Assembly: GCA_026707325.1 (NCBI GenBank)
Contig: JAPOXA010000151.1
Location: 1 to 40,311 of the forward strand
Source: Acidobacteriota bacterium
GTDB taxonomy: Bacteria > Acidobacteriota > Thermoanaerobaculia > Multivoradales > Multivoraceae
Length of the DNA stretch: 40,311 nt
Reading direction: 5' to 3'
The notes under the pieces are model-generated. The model searched no databases. It worked only from the letters and a program-made list of their open reading frames with translations, and was not told where the DNA came from. A program made the position numbers and the translations under genes. Of the stretch, positions 1 through 8,480 are shown piece after piece. Position 1 is the first letter of the stretch. Each line of letters begins with the position of its first letter.

Positions 1-828
1 ATCCCAGCTCAGGTCCAGCAGCCGAACCACCGCCGAAATGCCAGCCGCGCCCAGCGCCTCGCCCGCCTGGTCGAGAGGATCGCGATGAGGCGCGGTTCGC
101 CGATCGACGTGATCGGCGCTTCCGATCTCGCCGCGCGAGACGCCGACGGTGAGCTCCAACGCCTCCTGGCCGCGGACCAGATCGTCTTCCTCAATCCCGC
201 CGCGACTCGGCCCCGCGGCAAGGAGATCGAACGGAGCGCCGACCACCTGCCGGATGTCGTCCTGGAAGTCGACTACAGCACCGACGCGAGACGGCGCAAG
301 CTCGGCATCTACGAGTCCTGGGGCTTCCCGGAGGTCTGGATCGAGGTGCCGGAAGCGATCTGGCGTCGCCGTCCGAAGAACCGCCGGCCCGGCGTGACGA
401 TTCACCTGCTGGAAGGCGACCGGTATCGCGAAGTCACGTCGAGCCGGGCGTTCCCGACCTGGACGGCGGAGGAGATTCACCGGGCGCTCAACGAGTCCGC
501 CGTGTCGCCCAGCACCGTCGAAGTGCTGCGACGAGTAGCCGACGCGCTGGCGGCGCCGGAGGGGACGGGGCCCGACGACGATCTCCTGCTGCGACGGGAA
601 CGAGTCGAAGGCCGCGCCGCCGAGCGCCTCAACATCATACGAAGCGCGGTTCGCGACGCGTTCACCGCACGTTCCATCGCAACCACGCCGGCTCTGGAGT
701 CGTGGCTGGACGCAGCAGACCCCGCACTGGACGCGCTCGCGCTGATCCGTCTGGCGTGGCAGTGCCGGGATGCGGACGACTTCCTGCGCCGCGCTGAAGA
801 GTCACGCGACACGACGGACGGACCATAG
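1..828 (+). CDS. Uma2 family endonuclease, 5'-truncated by the window edge
   Basis: The reading frame is open from base 1 to the TAG at 826-828, so the gene probably starts left of the window; the first internal ATG is at 85. The central part matches the Uma2 (DUF820) fold, a PD-(D/E)XK nuclease-like family: PDVVLEVDYSTDARRRK followed by a hydrophobic PEVWIEVP strand, giving the expected D...E.x...K arrangement. Residues upstream of the ATG (NHRRNASRAQRLARLV) resemble the family's helix near its conserved H/R region, which supports an upstream start. The C-terminal third is charged and helical (ALALIRLAWQCRDADDFLRRAEE) and is not part of the core domain. Uma2 proteins are abundant in Cyanobacteria and other environmental phyla, and their biological role is poorly defined. 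The gene is followed by a strong promoter belonging to the next gene. Confidence 0.75.
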   Translation: MPAQVQQPNHRRNASRAQRLARLVERIAMRRGSPIDVIGASDLAARDADGELQRLLAADQIVFLNPAATRPRGKEIERSADHLPDVVLEVDYSTDARRRKLGIYESWGFPEVWIEVPEAIWRRRPKNRRPGVTIHLLEGDRYREVTSSRAFPTWTAEEIHRALNESAVSPSTVEVLRRVADALAAPEGTGPDDDLLLRRERVEGRAAERLNIIRSAVRDAFTARSIATTPALESWLDAADPALDALALIRLAWQCRDADDFLRRAEESRDTTDGP

Positions 829-880
829 AGACTGTCCGGGCGCGGCCGCGATCCAACACTCCGGATCCCGGACCGCCTCT

Positions 881-908
881 TTGACATTCACCCGGACGGT
901 TCTATAGT
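881..908 (+). promoter_or_regulatory. Sigma-70-type promoter for the TonB-dependent receptor gene
   Basis: A perfect -35 hexamer TTGACA at 881-886 is followed by a 16-base spacer and TATAGT at 903-908, a one-mismatch -10 box. Transcription would begin near 914-916, leaving a leader of about 38 bases before the ATG at 953. The match is striking in so GC-rich a region. The call is from the sequence only. Confidence 0.7.
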
Positions 909-942
909 GCTCAACAGACTTAGTCCCTACAACCTGATCCGA

Positions 943-950
943 GGAGGAGC
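943..950 (+). promoter_or_regulatory. Strong ribosome-binding site for the receptor gene
   Basis: A purine-rich GGAGGAGC lies a few bases before the ATG at 953. It fixes that ATG as the start of the receptor reading frame. Confidence 0.7.
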
Positions 951-952
951 TC

Positions 953-1402
953 ATGAAGCGACTCGCAGTGATCCTGGTGTTGCTGGTCCCCGTCGCCACC
1001 TTCGGCGACGCACCGGAGACCGCAACGGTCAGCGGCACGGTCGTCGATCCGGGGGGTTCGCCCCTGCCCGGCGTCAGTGTCACCCTGTCCAGCGGCCGCG
1101 GCGACAAGTTCGCCATCACGGACGAGAACGGCCAGTACCGGTTCGTCGGTGTCGTTCCCGACACCTATGACCTGAAAGCGGAACTGGAGGGCCTGGGCGA
1201 GGCCCAGGCGAACTTCCACGCCGCGGCCGGCGACCGAAGGGACGTCGACCTGACCCTGCAGGCCGCGGTCGAAGGCGGCGTCGTGGACGTCACGGCGCAG
1301 ACGCCGATGGTCGACAAGTTCAACGTCACCGCCGGCAGCACCGTCACGTCCGAGATCGGCGAGCAGACGGGGCCGGCACGACGCGCACCTACTACGGCGT
1401 GA
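953..1402 (+). CDS. TonB-dependent receptor, N-terminal fragment (carboxypeptidase-regulatory-like domain), frameshifted
   Basis: This is the first 149 codons of an outer-membrane receptor. It starts at a well-supported ATG with a signal peptide (MKRLAVILVLLVPVATFG). A carboxypeptidase-regulatory-like beta-sandwich follows at about residues 24-110 (TVSGTVVDPGGSPLPGVSVTL and TDENGQYRFVGV), then the beginning of the plug. This layout is typical of the large receptors of Acidobacteriota and Bacteroidota. The frame ends at TGA 1400-1402 with an unrelated-looking tail after GEQTG. The real continuation (TTRTYYGVINALPGV) lies in the -1 frame. Adding a single G to the GGGG run at 1369-1372 would join this fragment to the next reading frame and give one protein of about 1227 residues. 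A sequencing or assembly error, a true mutation or programmed slippage are all possible. Confidence 0.75.
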   Translation: MKRLAVILVLLVPVATFGDAPETATVSGTVVDPGGSPLPGVSVTLSSGRGDKFAITDENGQYRFVGVVPDTYDLKAELEGLGEAQANFHAAAGDRRDVDLTLQAAVEGGVVDVTAQTPMVDKFNVTAGSTVTSEIGEQTGPARRAPTTA

Positions 1403-4400
1403 TCAACGCCCTGCCCGGCGTCACCGCCGACGCGGAGAACGACGACATCCAGCAGACGCGGCCGTCCGTCAACGGCACCCACTTCGCCGACCAGGGCGTC
1501 TACGTCGACGGCGTCGACACGACGTTCGCCAAGTTCGGCGGCAGCCGCGTCTTCCTGCCGACCACGGCGGTCACCGAAGTGTCGATGGAGGCCGGCGGCT
1601 CCTCCGCCGAGTACGGCCGCTACATCGGCTCCTCGACCAACGTGATCGTCAAGTCGGGCACGAACCGCTGGCATACCGACGTGCTCTGGAACCACCAGCG
1701 GGTGGACTGGGGCGCGGACTACAAGGACCAGCCCTCACTGGCGGAGCGGCGCACCCGGCCTTACCCGGTCGACTGGTTCCGGCGCTGCCACGGCGACGAA
1801 CGGGACCGGGGCCGCGGCCAGATTCCGCCGAGCATCATCGAGGAGGTCTCGACGATCAACCGCGAGGCCTGCCTGCCCGGCACCGACGAGTGGGCGGGCG
1901 CCGGCGACGGCTACGAATTCTCGGCCGGCGGTCCGCTGCGGCGGGACAAGTTCTGGTTCTTCGTGGGCGTCAGCGAGTTCGACGACGCCTACTCCGAGCG
2001 CCTCATCGGCGGCGACCCGTACGACGTCAGCCTCTACAGCGACGCCCGCATCTTCAAACTGAACATGCAGCCATCGGCGAGCCATTCGTTCGCCGCTTCG
2101 GCGATCGACACGCCCGCGTTCCGGAACTACTTCAACTGGCAGTCATACGACTACTGGACGCCGACGCCGCACGAGAACGACAGCATCCTCTCCACGATCA
2201 GTTGGAACTACGCGATCTCGAGCAACTGGTTCCTGGAGGCGAAGATTGCCGACCAGGAGACGCAGGAGAACAAGTTCCTCGCCTGCCACGACCTCCTGGA
2301 GCAGGAGAACCCGGCCGCCCAGGCGGTGGACGGCATCCCCATCCTCGAGTGGCTGTCGCAGGACAATTACCCGGAGACGCCCGCGCGCATGGTCGAGACC
2401 TGCCTGCAGGCGAAGTCGCTCGACCGGGGGCCGATCGCCGGCCACACGGCGACGAACACTTCGGGCGGCGACACCAGCTATCCACTGCGCTTCCCGTTCG
2501 ACGCGAGCAAGGGCATCTTCTACCCGGGCAACAACTACAACGTCTACCGGGACGCCGAGAACCTCTCCTCGTGGCACAACGGCTGGATCCTGTCGGACGG
2601 CTTTGGTTTCAACGCTTTCCCGCGCGAGCAGGCCAACCTCGGCCTGACCCAGTTCGCGGGTGCCAACCACGAGCTGAAGTACGGCATCGACTACCAGGAC
2701 ACGAAGTGGGAAGGCGAGAACGCCCGCGTGCCCCTGCTCCAGGGCTGGGGCTTCGACCCGACGAACCCATTCGGGTTCCTGGGCGCCGGCACGATCGCCG
2801 ACGACACCTGCGCGACTCCGTTCACGCGGACCGAGACCTCGGCCATCCGCGGCCGGACCTGTTACTTCGTCGACCACAACACGCCCATTCTCACGTGCGA
2901 GGGCAACGCCGCGGACGGCATGCCCCACCGGCCGACCAAGATCGAGCACGTGAACGGCGAGGTCGTCCGCACGCCGGGTACCTGCATCGGTCGCGGCAGC
3001 GGCGACAGCGAGGTGCGCAACATCGGTTACTACGTCCGCGACCGCTTCACGATCGGCGATCACTGGACGGTCAACATGGGCCTTCGGGCCGAAACCCAGG
3101 AAGCCTGGAACGACGTTCGCCGCCAAGTCATCGACGACACCTACGTCGACCCGCGGATCAGCATCGGGTACGACATCAAGGGGGACGGCGCCCTGCTGCT
3201 CAACGCGAGCTGGGGTCAGTACCACGCGATGCTCAACCAGGCCTGGATCTCCGGCGGAGACTCGGACGTTCCCAGCCTGCATGACCTGTGGAACGGCTAC
3301 GAAGGGCACGAGCTCTTCCTCTTCTGCGACCCGGTGGACATCGGGACGTTCGACTTCCTGCAGGCCGTCGGACTGACGAACTACGGCTGCCGGGTTCCGT
3401 CGCGACGGGACTCGCTCCACGCCGGAACGGTCGGCGCCGCGATCCCGGGCTACAACCTTCCCTGGCAGTTGACGACGCCGGGCCTCATGTGGGATGCGAT
3501 CCAGGCCGGCATGCTCGACTACGACGTCCAGACGTACTACAAGCAGGAGGCAATCATCGGCCTCGAGTGGCAGTTCCGGCCGAACTGGGCCCTCGACGTC
3601 AAGTACATCGACTGGCAATTGCAGGACATGATGTTCTCCAACAACCAGCTCGACCACAGGGGCCGGAACATCGGGGTCACCGAGAACTACCACGACCTTT
3701 ACGACATCCTGGTCGCCTTCGATGACGCGCGGGCCGCAACCTGGGCCGCCCAGGGCTACGACCCGGCCGAGCGTCCCGCGCAACTCAACCGGGAGGCCCT
3801 GGAGATGGCGGATCCCGCCAAGAACTCGTTCCAGGGAGTTCAGGTCCAGTTGAACCGGCGCTTCGCGGATGGTTGGGCCCTCTACAACAACCTTGCCTGG
3901 GCCAGCACGGACACGACCGGCTCCGGCGCCTGGTGGAACAACACGAACAGCAGCTACCTCGAAGCGGCTCATGTCGTGCTGAACCAGCAGAACATCGACA
4001 GTTGTCAGGCGGCCCAAACGAGACCCGACCGCCGTACCGGCAGGACGCCGCTCTATCCGGAAGACTGCGTCGCCCGGTTGACGGACTGGCTGGGCTTCCC
4101 GGCGAGCATGATCAACAAGCGCGGCGCCAACGGCGTCTACGACCGCGAGTGGATCTGGAACTCGTTCGGGTTCAAGACCTGGCGTCTGGGCAACCAGGAC
4201 CTGACGCTGGGCGGGCACCTGACGTACCAGACCGGGACACCGTGGGCCACGTCCTCAGGCGCCGGCTACGAGCGGCCCTGCGGTCCGCGGCCTCCCGGCA
4301 TCCCCGACTCAATCCCGATCTGCCTGCCGGTTGACGTGACGGACGCGAACGCGGATCAACGCCCCGGCACGGCGAACACGGGCGCCGGCTTCCCTCTCCA

Positions 4401-4635
4401 CCCGTTGGGAACGGAAGGTCGGCGGACCACGGACGAGTACACGGTCAACCTGAGCGGCGCCTGGGGCTTCCCCCTGGGCTTCCGCGACACCCGCGGCGAA
4501 CTCCGGGTCGAGGTGCTGAACGCGACGAACCAGCAGCGCCGTCGCTCCTGGAACAGCGCCGGCGAGGTCCTGCCGGTGCGCCGGTTCTTCCAGCGTCCGC
4601 GGCAGATCCGGGCCAACTTCAAGATCTCCTTCTAG
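1399..4635 (+). CDS. TonB-dependent receptor, plug and outer-membrane beta-barrel (main part)
   Basis: The open frame, read from a GTG at 1399 that overlaps the TGA of the preceding fragment as GTGA, encodes 1078 residues. It begins inside the plug domain (INALPGV, then RPSVNGTHFADQGVYVDGVD) and continues into a large beta-barrel rich in aromatic residues and Asn/Asp turns. It ends in FKISF; a terminal Phe is the usual signal for BamA-dependent insertion of outer-membrane barrels. The N-terminal regulatory domain and signal peptide are encoded just upstream in another frame, so this product alone would lack an export signal. The transported substrate cannot be read from the sequence. In Acidobacteriota such receptors are often annotated for oligosaccharides or left unspecified. 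A hairpin lies downstream, before the next gene. Confidence 0.85.
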   Translation: MINALPGVTADAENDDIQQTRPSVNGTHFADQGVYVDGVDTTFAKFGGSRVFLPTTAVTEVSMEAGGSSAEYGRYIGSSTNVIVKSGTNRWHTDVLWNHQRVDWGADYKDQPSLAERRTRPYPVDWFRRCHGDERDRGRGQIPPSIIEEVSTINREACLPGTDEWAGAGDGYEFSAGGPLRRDKFWFFVGVSEFDDAYSERLIGGDPYDVSLYSDARIFKLNMQPSASHSFAASAIDTPAFRNYFNWQSYDYWTPTPHENDSILSTISWNYAISSNWFLEAKIADQETQENKFLACHDLLEQENPAAQAVDGIPILEWLSQDNYPETPARMVETCLQAKSLDRGPIAGHTATNTSGGDTSYPLRFPFDASKGIFYPGNNYNVYRDAENLSSWHNGWILSDGFGFNAFPREQANLGLTQFAGANHELKYGIDYQDTKWEGENARVPLLQGWGFDPTNPFGFLGAGTIADDTCATPFTRTETSAIRGRTCYFVDHNTPILTCEGNAADGMPHRPTKIEHVNGEVVRTPGTCIGRGSGDSEVRNIGYYVRDRFTIGDHWTVNMGLRAETQEAWNDVRRQVIDDTYVDPRISIGYDIKGDGALLLNASWGQYHAMLNQAWISGGDSDVPSLHDLWNGYEGHELFLFCDPVDIGTFDFLQAVGLTNYGCRVPSRRDSLHAGTVGAAIPGYNLPWQLTTPGLMWDAIQAGMLDYDVQTYYKQEAIIGLEWQFRPNWALDVKYIDWQLQDMMFSNNQLDHRGRNIGVTENYHDLYDILVAFDDARAATWAAQGYDPAERPAQLNREALEMADPAKNSFQGVQVQLNRRFADGWALYNNLAWASTDTTGSGAWWNNTNSSYLEAAHVVLNQQNIDSCQAAQTRPDRRTGRTPLYPEDCVARLTDWLGFPASMINKRGANGVYDREWIWNSFGFKTWRLGNQDLTLGGHLTYQTGTPWATSSGAGYERPCGPRPPGIPDSIPICLPVDVTDANADQRPGTANTGAGFPLHPLGTEGRRTTDEYTVNLSGAWGFPLGFRDTRGELRVEVLNATNQQRRRSWNSAGEVLPVRRFFQRPRQIRANFKISF

Positions 4636-4682
4636 CTCGGCCCGGTTCACAGCCCGGGGCTTCCGGCCCTGGTCAAGGGATC

Positions 4683-4715
4683 AAAGGGGAGAAGGCTTTC
4701 GGCTCTCTCCCCTTT
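4683..4715. terminator. Hairpin between receptor gene and CRTAC1 gene, probable terminator
   Basis: The arms at 4683-4692 (AAAGGGGAGA) and 4706-4715 form a perfect 10-bp stem around a 13-base loop, 48 bases after the receptor stop. The sequence after the stem is pyrimidine-rich (CCCGTTCCCG) rather than a clean T run, so termination would be less efficient than with a classical intrinsic terminator. It could also act in the leader of the next gene. Confidence 0.5.
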
Positions 4716-4737
4716 CCCGTTCCCGCTCCATACACTC

Positions 4738-6519
4738 GTGACAATGCCGCTCACACCCCGCGTGCTCGTCACAGTCCTCATCTGTACCGCCGGAGTGTTC
4801 AACTGCGCCGGAGATCCACGCATCGGCCGCGTCGAGGAGCCGGTCACTTCGGACACGCCTGCGGCCCCGACGGAACCCGCCGTCTTCGACGAACGAGCCG
4901 CCGATGTCGGCCTCGACTCCCAGCACCGGAACGGCGCCCGTGGCCGCTACCTCCTGCCCGAGATCATGGGCTCGGGCGCGGCGCTCTTCGACGCCGACGG
5001 CGACGGCGATCTCGACGCGTACCTGGTCCAGGGAGGCGAGCTGGAGCCGGGCGCCGGCGCGGCCGGCCCTCCCGCCCGTGACCGCCTGTTTCGCAACGAA
5101 CTGCTCGAAACCGGCGAACTGCGCTTCGTCGACGCCACGGACGACTCCGGCATCGAAGGGACGGGCTATGGCATGGGCGTCGCCGCCGGGGACTTCGACG
5201 GGGACGGCCGCGTCGACCTCTACGTGACGAACCTGGGCTCCAACCGGCTCTGGCGGAATCTCGGCAACGGCCGCTTCGAGGACGTGGCGGCGGCTGCCGG
5301 AGCCGACGATCCCAGATGGAGCGTGCCCGCCACGTTCTTCGACTACGACGGCGACGGCATGCTCGACCTGTTCGTCGCCAACTACGTCGACTTCAACCTC
5401 GGCAGCCACACGCTCTGCACCTTCGGCAGCGGCGAGCCGGACTACTGCAGCCCGAAGACCTACCGCGCCGAGCCGGACCGCCTGTTCCGCAACCTCGGCG
5501 ACGGACGGTTCGCACAGACGACGGAGCGCGCCGGCCTCGCCACTGAGTTCGGCAACGGCCTCGGCGCGGTACCGGCCGACCTCGACCTGGACGGGCGCCT
5601 CGACCTCTACGTCGCCAACGACGGCACGCCGAACCAGATGTGGATGAACCGCGGTGGCGGCAGCTTCGAGAACCGGGCGCTGTTCGGCGGCTCGGCGGTC
5701 AATCGCCGGGGCGAAGCCGAGGCGGGCATGGGCATAGGCGCAGGCGACATGGACGGAGACGGCGACGAGGATCTCTACGTGACCCACATCACGGGAGAGA
5801 CGAGCACCCTCTACCTGAATGACGGCCACGGCCACTTCACCGATGCCGGCATGCCCGCCGGCCTGGACCCTCCCAGCCGGCCGATGACCGGTTTCGGCAC
5901 CGGCTGGCTCGACTTCGACAACGACGGCGACCTCGACCTCCTGGCGGTGAACGGCGCCGTGCGGCGCCTCGACCGCACCCGTAGCGGCGAAGAGGCCATG
6001 GCGCGCGCGTCCGCGGCTACCGACCACGAGCGTCGCTTCGGACAGCCGAACCAGCTCTTCCGCAACCTGGGCGACGGCCGCTTCGAGGACGCGTCCCCGC
6101 TCGGAGGACCGGCCTTCACGGCCTATGAAGTCACGCGTGGAGCCGCCTTCGGCGACGTGGACAACGACGGCGACACGGACGTTCTCGTCACGAACAACGA
6201 CGGACCTGCCCGGCTGCTGATGAACCTGGTCGGCCAGGACGGCGGCTGGATGGGACTCCGGCTCGTGACCGCGGACGGCAAGCGCGATGCGCTCGGCAGC
6301 GTGGTCCACGTCGCGCTGGACGACGGCCGCGTCCTCATGCGCCGCGTGCGTGCCGCCATGAGCTACGCCTCCTCGAGCGACCCGCGGGTGCTGGTCGGAC
6401 TCGGCGACGCCGGCGTCGAGGATGTCCGCGTGGCCTGGCTCGGCGGCAAGGAGGAGTCCTTCGGACCGCTTGCGCCGCGCACCTACCACGAGCTTCGGCA
6501 GGGCAAGGGCCGGCGATGA
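4738..6519 (+). CDS. CRTAC1 family protein: FG-GAP/VCBS repeats with ASPIC/UnbV C-terminus
   Basis: This exported protein of about 593 residues has at least seven calcium-binding-like loops, one per beta-propeller blade: DADGDGDLDAYLV, DFDGDGRVDLYVTN, DYDGDGMLDLFVANY, DLDLDGRLDLYVAND, DMDGDGDEDLYVTH, DFDNDGDLDLLAVNG and DVDNDGDTDVLVTNN. The last ~90 residues (RDALGSVVHVAL through SYASSSDPRVLVGLG) match the ASPIC/UnbV domain. The start is either the GTG at 4738 or the ATG at 4744, and both give a hydrophobic signal sequence. A Cys in GVFNC could be a lipidation site but is a poor lipobox. Family members are cell-surface or periplasmic proteins of unknown biochemical role, common in Acidobacteriota and Planctomycetota. 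The stop overlaps the next start (ATGA), so the two are translationally coupled. Confidence 0.85.
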   Translation: MTMPLTPRVLVTVLICTAGVFNCAGDPRIGRVEEPVTSDTPAAPTEPAVFDERAADVGLDSQHRNGARGRYLLPEIMGSGAALFDADGDGDLDAYLVQGGELEPGAGAAGPPARDRLFRNELLETGELRFVDATDDSGIEGTGYGMGVAAGDFDGDGRVDLYVTNLGSNRLWRNLGNGRFEDVAAAAGADDPRWSVPATFFDYDGDGMLDLFVANYVDFNLGSHTLCTFGSGEPDYCSPKTYRAEPDRLFRNLGDGRFAQTTERAGLATEFGNGLGAVPADLDLDGRLDLYVANDGTPNQMWMNRGGGSFENRALFGGSAVNRRGEAEAGMGIGAGDMDGDGDEDLYVTHITGETSTLYLNDGHGHFTDAGMPAGLDPPSRPMTGFGTGWLDFDNDGDLDLLAVNGAVRRLDRTRSGEEAMARASAATDHERRFGQPNQLFRNLGDGRFEDASPLGGPAFTAYEVTRGAAFGDVDNDGDTDVLVTNNDGPARLLMNLVGQDGGWMGLRLVTADGKRDALGSVVHVALDDGRVLMRRVRAAMSYASSSDPRVLVGLGDAGVEDVRVAWLGGKEESFGPLAPRTYHELRQGKGRR

Positions 6520-8252
6520 GCCGACCCTGCCTCGCGGCCGCCCTGCTGGCCCTCCTCGGCTGCGGAACCCCCGAGCGGGTGACGCTCCCCGCGGTCCACC
6601 AGGCCCACGACCCCGCAGTGCGCGGCCAGGTCGAAATCCTCGAACGGCAGATCCGCGCACTCGAAGACGGCAACGCGAGCGACGCGGAGCTCGGCGCGGC
6701 GATCGGGGAGCTCGGGCGGCTCTACCACGGCGTGCAACTTCTCGACAGCCATGCCTTCACCGCGCTCGAGGCCGCCGAAGCGTGCTATGTGGTGGCACAG
6801 CGGCTCGATCCGACTGACCATCGCTGGCCTTACCTCCTGGGATTCGCGGCGGAAACCCGTGGCGACCACGAAGCGGCGGCCGCCTCCTACCACGCCGCAC
6901 TGGCGATCGAGCCCGAGCTGGTGCCGGCGATCCAGCGCCTGGCCCAGGCGGAGGTCGAACGCGGCCGGCCCGACGAAGCCTCCGCGCTGTGGAACCGCGC
7001 GCTGGAACTCCGGCCCGGGTTCCCGCCCGCGCTCTACGGACTCGGGAGTCTCGCGCTCGAAGGCGGCGACGCCGAAACCGCCGCCGACTACCTCGAGCGC
7101 GCCATCGCCGCGGAACCGGGCGCCGGCCGCGGCCACTACTCGCTCGCCATGGCCCGGCGCCGCCTCGGCGATGAAGACCGTGCGGCCCGGCACTTCGCAC
7201 AGGCCAGCCACACCGACTTCCCGTTCGACGACCCCCTGATCGGGGAACTCGCCTACCTGCCGGCCGGCAGCGCCGCTCTGGTCCAGCAGGGCCTGATCGC
7301 GGTGCAGGCCGGCGAGTTCACCGCCGCGGCGGCCGTCTTCGCCCGCGCCATCGAAGCGGATCCGACGAACCTGGAGGCGCGCAAGCACCTGGCGCTGGCC
7401 CACGTCGACGCCGGTCAGCTCGAGCAGGCCGAAACCGCCTACGAAGAACTCCTGGCGCTGGACCCCGACCAGGCCTCGGCGCACTTCGAACTCGCCCAGC
7501 TCCAGGCCAACCGCGGCCAGGCGACCGAGGCGATCACGCACCTGACCCGGGCGATCGGGTTGGCCCCGGACTACAAGCAAGCGCACTACCAACTCGCCCT
7601 GCTCCTCGACCGGGCGGGCCGTCCCGCGGAAGCGCTGGAAGGCTACGACCGCGTACTGGCGCTCGACCCCGACTACGCCGAGGCAGGGACACGGCGCGCC
7701 GCCGCCCTCGCCGCCTCGGGCCGGCCGGCGGAAGCGCTCGAGATCCTCACTGCGCGAGTCGTCCGAGCCCCCTCGGACGCAGCCGCCGTGCAGGCGTTGA
7801 GCGTCGTGCTGCGACAGCAGAACCGCCTGCAAGAGGCCCGCACCGCCCTGGAACGAAGCCTCCGCTCAGCGGAGTTCGCCGCCGCCGACGAGACCCGGCT
7901 GCGCACCGAACTCGGCGGCATCCTGGCCATCGAGGGCCGCCTGCGGGACGCCGCCCGGGAACTCCGAACGGCGCAACAGCTCGACCCGACGGAACCCCAG
8001 ACCAGCTTCGTCCTCGGCATGGTCCTCCTCGACCTGCGCCGCCCCGAGGAAGCCGCCCGCGCCTTCGCCGCCGCCCTCTCCGTCCGTCCCGACCTCACCC
8101 TGGCCCGCCTCCGTCTCGCCGCCATCCTGGCCCAGACCGACCGCTGCGACGAAGCCATCACACTCCTCGACGATGGTCGTCGCTACGCCACGAACGATCC
8201 TGTCTTCGCCCAGGCATCGCAGCAACTGCGGGCTGCCTGCACAGAGCAGTAG
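6516..8252 (+). CDS. TPR-repeat lipoprotein
   Basis: The 578-residue protein begins with a lipoprotein signal (CLAAALLALLGC, lipid-modified Cys at about residue 16). The rest is almost entirely tetratricopeptide repeats. Typical repeat cores are visible, for example YHAALAIEPELVPAIQRLAQ, ALELRPGFPPALYGLG, AYEELLALDPDQASAHFELA, YDRVLALDPDYAEAGTRRA and RTAQQLDPTEPQTSFVLGM. TPR arrays are protein-protein interaction scaffolds. The ATGA overlap with the CRTAC1 gene suggests equal expression and possibly a partnership at the membrane surface. CRTAC1 and TPR proteins are often found together in Acidobacteriota, but no biochemical function can be assigned. The start is fixed by the overlap. Confidence 0.85.
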   Translation: MSRPCLAAALLALLGCGTPERVTLPAVHQAHDPAVRGQVEILERQIRALEDGNASDAELGAAIGELGRLYHGVQLLDSHAFTALEAAEACYVVAQRLDPTDHRWPYLLGFAAETRGDHEAAAASYHAALAIEPELVPAIQRLAQAEVERGRPDEASALWNRALELRPGFPPALYGLGSLALEGGDAETAADYLERAIAAEPGAGRGHYSLAMARRRLGDEDRAARHFAQASHTDFPFDDPLIGELAYLPAGSAALVQQGLIAVQAGEFTAAAAVFARAIEADPTNLEARKHLALAHVDAGQLEQAETAYEELLALDPDQASAHFELAQLQANRGQATEAITHLTRAIGLAPDYKQAHYQLALLLDRAGRPAEALEGYDRVLALDPDYAEAGTRRAAALAASGRPAEALEILTARVVRAPSDAAAVQALSVVLRQQNRLQEARTALERSLRSAEFAAADETRLRTELGGILAIEGRLRDAARELRTAQQLDPTEPQTSFVLGMVLLDLRRPEEAARAFAAALSVRPDLTLARLRLAAILAQTDRCDEAITLLDDGRRYATNDPVFAQASQQLRAACTEQ

Positions 8253-8290
8253 GTCACCGCACCCAGTGTGCAACGCCCAAGTGGAATCGT

Positions 8291-8471
8291 CCAGCCATCG
8301 CCGGGCCGGAGGGGAGGGTCGCAGGGGGCTAGAGGCCAGCGACTGCCCATGCCATCCCAACGGCCAACCCGTAGCGGAGCGCAGCCGACCGCAGCGAACC
8401 CCCAGTCTTCCATCCACCGAGAGGGGGTGAGCGGCCCCCGCGACCCTCCCCTCCGGCCCGGTGCTGGCGGG
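8291..8471. repeat. Long, nearly perfect inverted repeat (giant hairpin) between convergent genes
   Basis: The core arms 8301-8322 and 8440-8461 are perfect reverse complements over 22 bases. Pairing continues inwards after one bulged A (8324-8329 with 8434-8439) and outwards with a few mismatches to 8291 and 8471. This makes a stem of roughly 36 pairs closing a loop of about 100 bases. The loop holds a smaller hairpin (8398-8403 with 8423-8428). The element fills almost the whole 228-base gap between the stops of the TPR and purU genes. It could be a bidirectional terminator, a non-autonomous MITE-like repeat or a structured RNA. No direct repeats flanking it were obvious. Confidence 0.65.
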
Positions 8472-8480
8472 TCAAACGCG

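Noticed and set aside
2143..4218. Long minus-strand reading frame of about 690 codons opposite the receptor gene
   Set aside because: Shadow of the receptor barrel; the composition is Val/Arg/Gly-rich with no domain.
4681..6660. Long minus-strand reading frame of about 660 codons opposite the CRTAC1 gene
   Set aside because: The apparent repeats are just the antisense of the FG-GAP repeats; no start signal or domain.
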